The notes under the pieces were generated by a model that worked only from the letters and a program-made list of their open reading frames with translations, searched no databases and was not told where the DNA came from. A program made the translations under genes and the position numbers. This document shows positions 1 to 5,713 of a stretch of DNA of 7,583 bases, piece after piece (position 1 is the first letter of the stretch; every line of letters starts with the position of its first letter). The stretch comes from a bacterium (GTDB lineage: Bacteria > Babelota > Babeliae > Babelales > Babelaceae): positions 1,403 through 8,985 of the forward strand of contig JAJZMR010000048.1 in the NCBI GenBank assembly GCA_021847535.1. Reading direction: 5' to 3'.

Positions 1-46
1 TTACGCACCCCCCATAATTTTACTCTATAAAAACAGCGTAAACGTA

Positions 47-601
47 TTAATCTTCCTCTTCCATCTTCACTCTTTTACGCTTTTCTACCGATTTTTTCTC
101 AACTGTCTCTTTTGCTGGTTTGGCCGGTACAGCTGTCCCTGTTGATCGAGGAAGGTGCCCCTTGCCTAACGCATTAAGCACCTCTTGGGTCAATTCTTCT
201 TCAGATAATGCTCCCATATGTTTGGTGATAATGATCGTTGTTGGCAAGCCCTTTACATTAAAAGTACGGGCAAGATCTTGTAGCTGCTCAACTTCTGTGT
301 TAACAGCAAGAAATTGTGCATTTGCTTGCATAGCCTCTGAGACTTTTTCATAATGAGGTTTCATGTTTTTACATGCGCTACACCAAGGGGCATGAAACTT
401 AACGACGGTTACTCCATTTTTGGATAATGCATCAGTAAATTCTTTTTCACTGGTTATCTCACGATACCTGCATTCAGAATCTTTTCTTGGTTTTTCCTTC
501 TTTTTGCCCTCTTTTTGCTTGTTCCAGTTATAGCGAGCAACAACCGGTGTTGCACACAGCACAAGTAACATCGCCAACAAAGATCTCTTCATATGCGCCA
601 T
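47..601 (-). CDS. Exported thioredoxin-fold protein with CSAC active site and charged C-terminal tail (184 aa)
   Basis: Probable thiol-disulfide oxidoreductase acting outside the cytoplasm. Residues 1-22 form a signal peptide (Lys-Arg, then a Leu-rich core, cleavage likely after VVA). A Lys-rich linker (about 27-41) leads to a thioredoxin domain at about 48-145, with active site APWCSACK (Cys74 and Cys77) and the cis-proline segment GLPTT (Pro120). The final 30 or so residues are low-complexity and highly charged, ending in EEED, which a minimal thioredoxin lacks. I chose the first Met because AAGGAG (607-612) lies 5 bases before it; the Met three codons later would be 14 bases away. CSAC instead of CGPC means its redox potential and role (reductant, oxidant or isomerase) cannot be read from the sequence. 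It is divergent from nrdA, but the signal peptide argues against it reducing NrdA. The fold is secure; the role is inferred. Confidence 0.9.
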   Translation of the reverse strand: MAHMKRSLLAMLLVLCATPVVARYNWNKQKEGKKKEKPRKDSECRYREITSEKEFTDALSKNGVTVVKFHAPWCSACKNMKPHYEKVSEAMQANAQFLAVNTEVEQLQDLARTFNVKGLPTTIIITKHMGALSEEELTQEVLNALGKGHLPRSTGTAVPAKPAKETVEKKSVEKRKRVKMEEED

Positions 602-606
602 CAGGT

Positions 607-612
607 CTCCTT
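607..612 (-). promoter_or_regulatory. Ribosome binding site AAGGAG of the CSAC thioredoxin gene
   Basis: Perfect Shine-Dalgarno AAGGAG on the - strand, 5 bases from the first of two closely spaced in-frame ATG codons. It decides the start in favour of the outer ATG at 601. Confidence 0.75.
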
Positions 613-784
613 ACAGTAATACATGAATCATAAAAAAAAATATAACTACCCACACTGAGTATACACAAAGAGCTTTCTTAAAAACTATGGCCCACTTTAT
701 AAAAATTTCAATAAGAATTATTTCATCAATGCCTACAGAATAAAAATGGACAATATATTTTGAAAAAAAAATTTATAATTTTTG

Positions 785-813
785 TTGATTCTCCGGTATC
801 GAACTGATACATT
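785..813 (+). promoter_or_regulatory. Candidate sigma70-type promoter of nrdAB
   Basis: TTGATT (785-790), a 17-base spacer, then TACATT (808-813). Each hexamer matches four of six consensus bases, and TG sits one base before the -10, as in extended -10 promoters. The predicted transcript start is near 820, giving a leader of about 80 bases that includes the hairpin at 835-857. In such AT-rich DNA a match of this quality can arise by chance, so this is a candidate only. Confidence 0.4.
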
Positions 814-829
814 ATTTAGGTACCGAATT
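795..829 (+). repeat. Paired 11-base direct repeats overlapping the nrdA promoter (possible operator)
   Basis: GGTATCGAACT (795-805) and GGTACCGAATT (819-829) agree at 9 of 11 positions and start 24 bases apart. The first lies between the proposed -35 and -10 and the second covers the predicted transcript start, a layout typical of repressor operators. The first copy also starts a small inverted repeat, GTATC (796-800) with GATAC (806-810). They do not resemble the NrdR box. The repeats are seen directly; regulation is inference. Confidence 0.35.
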
Positions 830-834
830 TATGC

Positions 835-873
835 AATCTATTCAGCCTGAATAGATTTTTTTATTATTTTTTT
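835..873 (+). terminator. Hairpin with U-tracts in the nrdA leader (possible attenuator)
   Basis: AATCTATTCA (835-844) and TGAATAGATT (848-857) form a perfect 10-bp stem with a GCC loop. The 3' arm runs directly into T856-T862, followed after ATTA by a second run of seven T (867-873). This has the shape of a + strand intrinsic terminator, though with an AU-rich stem. No + strand gene lies upstream in this window for it to end: the upstream gene is on the other strand. It sits 30 bases before the nrdA start, so the likely reading is a leader attenuator. The - strand has no T-run after the stem, so the structure is directional. Confidence 0.5.
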
Positions 874-902
874 CCAGTAGATGTCGATTAGTAGAGGGAT
901 GT

Positions 903-3371
903 ATGGATATACAAAAAACGGTTTCGACTACTGGAATGGTGTCTTTTATGTCATCAACAACAGTGTCGGTAGTAAAAAAACGTGATGGTCGAATATTTTC
1001 GTTTGATCATCAAAAAATATACGCATTGCTTCAAAGAGCATCTACTGGGTATGCAGACGTTGTTGTTTGTGATCTTGTTGTGCAAGAGACGCTGCGTAAT
1101 TTATTTGATGGTATTAATACGCCTGATGTGTTTAAGGCGCTAATACTTGCAACAGTGACGTTCATTGAAAAAGATCCAGCTTATGGCATGGTTGCAGCGC
1201 GCTTGTTGCAGCATAAACTTTTTAGAGAATTGGGCGGCAAAGTTTATTCTGAGCAAGAATATATCATACGCTATCGCCATATTTTTGTTGAAAACATTGT
1301 ACGTGCATGCCAAGAGGGGTTACTCAACCCTGCTATGCAAGAATTTGATCTTGAACGTTTAGCTACAGCACTCATTATTGAACGAGATTCATTACTTAAT
1401 TATATTGGTATGCAGACGCTTTACGAACGCTACTTGCTTCGCTATCAAGAAAAAAGATACGAAACAGTTCAAGCATTTTGGATGCGTATAGCGATGGGTC
1501 TTGCACTTAATGAAGAACATAAAAATGAGCGTGCTTTAGAATTTTATGAAATTTTATCGACATTGCGCTATGTCCCTTCAACACCAACCTTGTTTCACGC
1601 AGGTTTACCCGTAGCACAGCTCAGCTCATGCTACTTAACAACGATTAATGACGACTTGCACCATATTTTTAAATGTATGGGTGATAATGCCCAACTTTCC
1701 AAATGGGCAGGAGGTATCGGCACAGATTGGACTAATATTCGTGGAACAGGCGCGTATATTAGGGGTATTAAAGCAACAAGCCAAGGGGTGATTCCTTATC
1801 TTAAAATTGCCAATGATATTGTTGTCGCTATTACACGCAGCGGTATTCGTCGCGGCGGTAAATGTGCTTACTTGGAAGTTTGGCATATCGATATTGAAGA
1901 TTTTCTTGATTTGCGCAGAAACACTGGTGATGATCGTCGCCGTACGCATGATATGAATACAGCTACTTGGATTCCAGATCTCTTTATGAAGCGTGTGCTT
2001 GCAGATGAAAATTGGACACTTTTTTCTCCGCATGAAGCAGCTGATTTACACCATATCTATGGCAAAAAATTTGAAGATCGCTACCTTTTTTATGAAGCGC
2101 AAGCCCGTGAAGGTAACATGACGTTGCATCAGACGATTTCAGCCAAACAGTTATGGCGTAAGATGCTTACACGGCTTTTTGAAACAGGACATCCATGGAT
2201 AACATTTAAAGATCCTTGCAATATTCGATCTCCGCAGGACCATGTGGGCGTTGTTCATTCATCAAACTTATGTACTGAAATTACGCTCAACACTTCTGAA
2301 ACAGAAACTGCAGTTTGTAACCTCGGGTCAGTAAATTTAGAGCGACTGGTCACTGCTGAGGGGCTTGATGTCGCTATGCTTGAAAAGACGATTACCAGTG
2401 CAGTGCGCATGCTTGATAATGTTATCGATCTTAATTTTTATCCTACCAAAGAGGCTGAAGAGTCAAATAAAAAACATCGTCCAATTGGCCTTGGTGTTAT
2501 GGGGTTCCAGGATGCACTATGCAAAATGAATCTTTCATTCGCACACAAAAAGGCGCTCGATTTTGCTGATGAAAGTATGGAATATATATCCTATTTTGCC
2601 ATTAAAGCTTCAAGCGACCTTGCTGCGCAGCGAGAGACTTATCAAACATACAAGGGTTCAAAATGGGATCGTGGGATCTTCCCCCTTGACACTATCGATT
2701 TGCTTGAAAAAGAGCGCGGTATGCCTATAGATGTTTCTCGAACAGAGCGGCTTGATTGGAATGGTTTAAAAGCACGTGTTAAAAAACAGGGTATGCGCAA
2801 CTCAAATACAATGGCTATCGCCCCGACTGCAACGATTTCAACGATCGCCGGATGTTATCCATGCATAGAACCGATGTACAAAAATATGTACGTTAAATCA
2901 AATGTAAGTGGCGAATTTACGGTCATCAACAATTATCTGGTCGATGACTTGAAAAAAATTGGTCTATGGAATCAGGAGATAATTGACACGATAAAATATC
3001 GTGATGGTGATTTAAGCGCTATCGCCGTAATTCCTGAAAAAATTCGAGAAAAATATCTCACTGCTTTTGAACTCGACCCTGAATGGCTTATTAAAATTAC
3101 CGCTGAGCGCGGCAAATGGATTGATCAAAGTCAATCGCATAATGTTTTCTTAAAAGGGGTATCGGGCAAAAAACTTGATGAGGTTTACCGTACAGCATGG
3201 AACTGTGGTCTTAAGACTACTTATTATCTCCGCTCACTGGGAGCAACGCAGATTGAAAAGTCTACTTTAGATGCTAAATCATACGGCTTTACCCAAAAAC
3301 GTGAATATGAGGCTTCCACGCCAAAGTCATGCTCGCTTGATAATCCCCAAGACTGTGAATCGTGTCAATAA
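903..3371 (+). CDS. nrdA: Class I ribonucleoside-diphosphate reductase, large (alpha) subunit
   Basis: Catalytic subunit that reduces ribonucleoside diphosphates to deoxyribonucleotides in the cytosol, with NrdB encoded just downstream. An N-terminal ATP-cone (about 21-112, KRDG at 26-29, FDHQKI at 34-39) gives overall allosteric control by ATP/dATP. The core barrel has Cys243 (SSCY) and Cys472 (VCNLGSVNL) as the substrate-reducing pair, and Asn455, Cys457 (thiyl radical) and Glu459 in SNLCTEI. The tyrosine pair of the radical path is Y774-Y775, and the C-terminal tail pair is CESC (C818, C821). IAPTATISTIAG (638-649) is the version seen in Chlamydia/Bacteroidetes-type enzymes. At 822 aa it is somewhat longer than E. 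coli NrdA (761) but far shorter than the Chlamydia protein (about 1,050 aa, from memory). The start at 903 has a modest GAGGG 4 bases upstream; the Met at codon 12 has no such site. All catalytic residues are present, so it should be active. Confidence 0.97.
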   Translation: MDIQKTVSTTGMVSFMSSTTVSVVKKRDGRIFSFDHQKIYALLQRASTGYADVVVCDLVVQETLRNLFDGINTPDVFKALILATVTFIEKDPAYGMVAARLLQHKLFRELGGKVYSEQEYIIRYRHIFVENIVRACQEGLLNPAMQEFDLERLATALIIERDSLLNYIGMQTLYERYLLRYQEKRYETVQAFWMRIAMGLALNEEHKNERALEFYEILSTLRYVPSTPTLFHAGLPVAQLSSCYLTTINDDLHHIFKCMGDNAQLSKWAGGIGTDWTNIRGTGAYIRGIKATSQGVIPYLKIANDIVVAITRSGIRRGGKCAYLEVWHIDIEDFLDLRRNTGDDRRRTHDMNTATWIPDLFMKRVLADENWTLFSPHEAADLHHIYGKKFEDRYLFYEAQAREGNMTLHQTISAKQLWRKMLTRLFETGHPWITFKDPCNIRSPQDHVGVVHSSNLCTEITLNTSETETAVCNLGSVNLERLVTAEGLDVAMLEKTITSAVRMLDNVIDLNFYPTKEAEESNKKHRPIGLGVMGFQDALCKMNLSFAHKKALDFADESMEYISYFAIKASSDLAAQRETYQTYKGSKWDRGIFPLDTIDLLEKERGMPIDVSRTERLDWNGLKARVKKQGMRNSNTMAIAPTATISTIAGCYPCIEPMYKNMYVKSNVSGEFTVINNYLVDDLKKIGLWNQEIIDTIKYRDGDLSAIAVIPEKIREKYLTAFELDPEWLIKITAERGKWIDQSQSHNVFLKGVSGKKLDEVYRTAWNCGLKTTYYLRSLGATQIEKSTLDAKSYGFTQKREYEASTPKSCSLDNPQDCESCQ

Positions 3372-3375
3372 GGAG
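3370..3375 (+). promoter_or_regulatory. Ribosome binding site of nrdB, overlapping the nrdA stop
   Basis: AAGGAG shares its first two bases with the nrdA TAA (3369-3371) and lies 5 bases before the nrdB ATG. This fixes the nrdB start at 3381 rather than the in-frame ATG at codon 18, and implies coupled translation of the two subunits. Confidence 0.85.
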
Positions 3376-3380
3376 TCTTT

Positions 3381-4403
3381 ATGACAAATATAGAAAATAG
3401 AAAAAAAAATAGTATCATTAATAATTCTCAAATGGATCCAAATAAGATTCTGCCTATGCGGTATCTTTGGGCCCGGCAGCATTATAAAGATGGAATAGCT
3501 AATAACTGGACGCCTGAAGAAATTGGCATGCAACAAGACGTCGAGCAATGGAAATCGACAACTGTTCTTTCTGAGTCTGAGCGTCGACTTATTCTTTGGA
3601 ATCTTGGTTTTTTTTCAACAGCAGAATCACTCACGGCAAATAATATTGTTCTTGCTGTCTATAAGCATGTCACCAACCCTGAATGTCGCCAATACATGCT
3701 CCGCCAGGCCTATGAAGAGGCAGTGCATACTGACACTTTTATTTACTGCTGCGATTCCTTGGGTCTTGATCCGGAAATGATTTATACGATGTATACAACT
3801 ATTCCGTCGATCAAGGAAAAAGATAATTTTGTAGTGAATTTAACTAAGTCAATTTTTGATCCGCACTTTGAAATCAAAAATAGTGAGGATATACAAAAAT
3901 TTTTACACGACCTTGTTGGGTACTACGTCATCATGGAAGGAATATTTTTTTATGCTGGCTTTGCCATGATGCTTGCATTGCGCAGACAGAATAAAATGAT
4001 CGGAATTGGTCAACAATTTGAATATATTATGCGCGATGAAAGTATTCATTTGGCATTTGGATGCGATTTAATCAATACGATCAAAACTGAAAATCCAGAA
4101 ATATGGACACCTGAATTTCAACAGAATATCATTGAACTTATTAAGCACGCTGTTGAACTTGAATGTACCTATGCTCGAGATGCATGTCCGCAGGGACTTT
4201 TAGGTATTAACGCCCAGCAATTTAGTCAATATGTTGAATATATTGCAGACCGCCGATTAGTTCGCATCGGACTGCCGGAACAATATTTTAAAGAAAATCC
4301 ATTTGGCTGGCTTTCTCAAGCGACTGATTTAAACAAAGAAAAAAATTTCTTTGAAACACGCGTTACGGAATATCAAACAGCCGGCTCGCTTGAATGGGAG
4401 TAG
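3381..4403 (+). CDS. nrdB: Class Ic (Chlamydia-type) ribonucleotide reductase small (beta) subunit
   Basis: Ferritin-like subunit that holds the dimetal cofactor and passes an oxidising equivalent to NrdA. Metal ligands are readable as E82 (in TAESL), E113 and H116 (EEAVH), E186 (IMEG), E220 and H223 (RDESIH). The radical tyrosine four residues after the first His is Phe120 (codon TTT, 3738-3740), and the first ligand is Glu rather than the Asp of E. coli. As I recall, C. trachomatis NrdB has E89, E120, H123, F127, E193, E227 and H230; every one matches here with a constant offset of 7. Y215 and Y331 would correspond to its Y222 and Y338, and W43 to W51. The expected cofactor is therefore Mn(IV)/Fe(III) without a tyrosyl radical. 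R2-like ligand-binding oxidase is the alternative fold-mate, but pairing with nrdA and the C-terminal Tyr argue against it. Length (340 aa) is normal. It is followed by a strong terminator. Confidence 0.96.
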   Translation: MTNIENRKKNSIINNSQMDPNKILPMRYLWARQHYKDGIANNWTPEEIGMQQDVEQWKSTTVLSESERRLILWNLGFFSTAESLTANNIVLAVYKHVTNPECRQYMLRQAYEEAVHTDTFIYCCDSLGLDPEMIYTMYTTIPSIKEKDNFVVNLTKSIFDPHFEIKNSEDIQKFLHDLVGYYVIMEGIFFYAGFAMMLALRRQNKMIGIGQQFEYIMRDESIHLAFGCDLINTIKTENPEIWTPEFQQNIIELIKHAVELECTYARDACPQGLLGINAQQFSQYVEYIADRRLVRIGLPEQYFKENPFGWLSQATDLNKEKNFFETRVTEYQTAGSLEWE

Positions 4404-4421
4404 AAAAACACTTATTAAACT

Positions 4422-4451
4422 AAAAAGGCCCGGAAGTTACCGGGCCTTTTT
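4422..4451. terminator. Bidirectional intrinsic terminator between convergent operons
   Basis: A5-GGCCCGG (4422-4433), loop AAGTTA, then CCGGGCC-T5 (4440-4451): a perfect 12-bp stem, GC-rich at the core, with A and T tracts on either side. It works on both strands, ending nrdAB (stop 18 bases upstream) and the leftward operon whose last stop is at 4471. Confidence 0.95.
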
Positions 4452-4470
4452 ATAATTCACTTAACAAAAG

Positions 4471-4653
4471 TTAGCGTTTGCATTCTGAGGTGCACTCGTT
4501 ATCCTTTTTTTCATGTAAATTTTTTTCAGGTTCATATTTTTTACCTGATGTCTGTTTTGGAGCAACGCCGCCTTGGTTTTCATTTTTGGTTAATTCTTTA
4601 TTCCAAGACTCTTTTTTCTTCCAATCTTGATTAGTTTGGTTATGGTTTTTCAT
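4471..4653 (-). CDS. Small Lys/Asn-rich hypothetical protein with C-terminal CxxxC (60 aa)
   Basis: Function not recognised. A 60-residue very hydrophilic protein, rich in Lys, Asn, Glu and Gln, with no signal peptide or membrane segment, ending in ECTSECKR (Cys54 and Cys58). The frame is open a further 7 codons upstream to a TTG at 4674, but AAGGAA (4659-4664) lies 5 bases before the ATG at 4653, inside that extension, so I take 4653 as the start. It is the last gene of the leftward operon, 24 bases after the Cys-rich microprotein, with the shared terminator about 20 bases beyond its stop. The clear ribosome binding site and position support a real gene; composition alone would not. It is probably disordered, and the Cys pair could bind metal or form a disulfide. 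Confidence 0.6.
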   Translation of the reverse strand: MKNHNQTNQDWKKKESWNKELTKNENQGGVAPKQTSGKKYEPEKNLHEKKDNECTSECKR

Positions 4654-4658
4654 ATGAG

Positions 4659-4664
4659 TTCCTT
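4659..4664 (-). promoter_or_regulatory. Ribosome binding site deciding the start of the 60-aa protein
   Basis: AAGGAA on the - strand, 5 bases before the ATG at 4653. It lies within what would be coding sequence if the upstream TTG were used, so it favours the shorter 60-aa product. Confidence 0.6.
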
Positions 4665-4677
4665 TTTTTCTCAATAA

Positions 4678-4824
4678 CTACTCTTTTGGCTCTTCTACCT
4701 TTTTTGGTTCAGTTATTACTGATTTTTTTTCGGTATAGCAGCTTTTTTTAGCATTACTATTACCATGACAGTCACAGCAACATTTATGTTCATCCTGTCT
4801 GCTTTTGTGATTACATTTACACAT
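4678..4824 (-). CDS. Cys-rich microprotein with CxC and CCCxCH motifs (48 aa)
   Basis: Not a family I recognise. The 48 residues contain seven Cys (2, 4, 15, 16, 17, 19, 29) and three His (6, 13, 20), crowded into the first 29 positions as MCKCNH and CCCDCH. A Lys/Glu/Pro-rich tail follows and ends at TAG. The ATG lies 2 bases after the stop of the 191-aa gene, and an AAGGAAGAG purine tract (4830-4838) supplies the ribosome binding site, so translation is probably coupled. There is no signal peptide. The density of Cys and His resembles small metal-binding (metallothionein-like or zinc-binding) peptides, but this is inference from composition only. The frame could be accidental; the overlap geometry, ribosome binding site and fit between two genes of the same operon argue that it is real. 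Confidence 0.6.
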   Translation of the reverse strand: MCKCNHKSRQDEHKCCCDCHGNSNAKKSCYTEKKSVITEPKKVEEPKE

Positions 4825-4826
4825 AA

Positions 4827-5402
4827 TTACTCTTCCTTTTCTTTCTGATAAACATCTCTTTTTTTAATCGCTTTAATTTCCTGTTCAGATTCATGCGTTG
4901 AGCCACTTATCTGCTCAATTTGTTCAGCAAACTTTTCTTTCATCTTGTGCATCTTTGCACGCACTTGATGCAACTGATCGCGTAATTTATCAAGCTTGTG
5001 CTTCAGAACTAAAATTTGGTCCTTCTGCGTCATCTGGTGAAAGGGAACTTTTCCCGGTTTGCGTGATTCAGCTCTGTTAGTGGGCAACTGATCAGCAGCT
5101 TCCTTCACTTCTTGCGATACCTCAGATGGTCTTTTAATAAATGCACGGCTTGCACCATGTGCACCTGATGGCAACTGCTGAACACTCGAGGCTTTAATTT
5201 CTGCAGGCGGTGTAGGCATAACAGGCAGTGCTAGCTCAGGCCCCTTATCTGGCGTAATATCTACAACCGAATCGACCTGAGAAGTTTCCTCTTGACCAAA
5301 ACTCTCCATAGCCTCATCTTGTGAGTCTATTTGTTTTGCATACGACAGGGGAACAACTCCTGTTGTCATACAGATAAAAAATAATTTCTTCATATTCTTC
5401 AT
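4827..5402 (-). CDS. Exported coiled-coil protein of unknown function (191 aa)
   Basis: No known family recognised. Residues 1-22 are a clear signal peptide (MKNMKK, hydrophobic core, SYA cleavage before KQ). About 23-122 is an acidic, Pro/Gln/Ser-rich, probably disordered segment. About 124-168 is a strongly predicted coiled coil with heptad Leu/Met/Ile (LKHKLDKLRDQLHQ and following), and a charged Lys/Glu tail ends the protein. The first Met is favoured: GGAG in AGGGGAG lies 8 bases before it, against 17 for the Met at codon 4. The ribosome binding site begins at the stop of the 77-aa gene upstream, and the Cys-rich microprotein starts 2 bases after its own stop, so it is mid-operon. The single Cys11 is inside the signal core and not in a lipobox, so a lipoprotein is unlikely. 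It is likely periplasmic or secreted, possibly oligomeric. Confidence 0.8.
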   Translation of the reverse strand: MKNMKKLFFICMTTGVVPLSYAKQIDSQDEAMESFGQEETSQVDSVVDITPDKGPELALPVMPTPPAEIKASSVQQLPSGAHGASRAFIKRPSEVSQEVKEAADQLPTNRAESRKPGKVPFHQMTQKDQILVLKHKLDKLRDQLHQVRAKMHKMKEKFAEQIEQISGSTHESEQEIKAIKKRDVYQKEKEE

Positions 5403-5416
5403 ACTACTAACTCCCC

Positions 5417-5650
5417 TTAATCGTTAGAATTAAACGTCCTTATAAACGCCAGTCTTCTGCCCATGTAAGGCTCAACCTTCCTGCTTACTCCAACCCCATG
5501 ACTTTCTTTGGCCTCATCAACCTTAGGTGTATTGGTCGTTGTTGTTATAAAATCAGTTGCTCGTGTCTGCGTTATTGGCTCTTGCTGGGCAAGTACAGGC
5601 ACCACGATTAACGCTATCGCTGCCAAGCTTAGATATACATGCTTAGTCAT
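5417..5650 (-). CDS. Small exported hypothetical protein (77 aa)
   Basis: Function unknown. The start at 5650 gives a textbook signal peptide (MTKH, hydrophobic core LSLAAIALIVVPV, cleavage after LA before QQ), and AAGGAG (5657-5662) lies 6 bases upstream. The frame continues 15 codons further to another ATG at 5695, but that extension is unlike a signal peptide and would contain the ribosome binding site, so I reject it. The mature part is about 56 residues: a Thr-rich stretch (TTTTNT), then a basic C-terminal segment with YMGRRLAFIRTF. There are no Cys and no recognisable domain. It lies 63 bases after the 394-aa gene and shares its stop with the ribosome binding site region of the next gene. 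Mature size suggests a small periplasmic or secreted factor. Confidence 0.72.
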   Translation of the reverse strand: MTKHVYLSLAAIALIVVPVLAQQEPITQTRATDFITTTTNTPKVDEAKESHGVGVSRKVEPYMGRRLAFIRTFNSND

Positions 5651-5656
5651 AACTCT

Positions 5657-5662
5657 CTCCTT
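5657..5662 (-). promoter_or_regulatory. Ribosome binding site deciding the start of the 77-aa protein
   Basis: AAGGAG on the - strand, 6 bases before the ATG at 5650. It places the start directly at the signal peptide and argues against the longer in-frame start at 5695. Confidence 0.75.
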
Positions 5663-5713
5663 TATGATAAAGCCACAATTAAAGTAACTATACACTTTAA
5701 ATAAAAAATATTG

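Larger units (their letters stand above)
602..902. other. Divergent intergenic region between the thioredoxin gene and nrdA
   Basis: About 300 very AT-rich bases with no convincing gene. The left end (about 614-720) must hold the - strand promoter for the thioredoxin gene. A TATACT hexamer at 658-663 (- strand) is a possible -10 but has no good -35 partner. The right half holds the nrdA control signals, listed separately: promoter, paired direct repeats, and a hairpin with U-tracts. A perfect TATAAT also occurs at 774-779 (+), but the nearest -35-like TGGACA (747-752) is 21 bases away, too far for a standard promoter. Confidence 0.6.

Noticed and set aside
1..41. TTACGC and GCGTAA inverted repeat at the left edge as a terminator of the CSAC thioredoxin gene
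   Set aside because: The arms are only 6 bp with a 29-base loop and no T-run in the right place. It is not a credible terminator.
1635..2033. Long antisense open frame inside nrdA (132 codons, - strand)
   Set aside because: It lies wholly within the conserved NrdA catalytic domain and reflects codon bias of the real frame. It shows no domain and no gene-like context.
5679..5700. Inverted repeat TTAAAGT/ACTTTAA between the 394-aa and 77-aa genes, with an internal TATAGT
   Set aside because: The arms are 7 bp and AT-only with an 8-base loop, there is no T-tract, and no -35 is suitably placed for the TATAGT. It may be chance; not strong enough for an operator, terminator or internal promoter.
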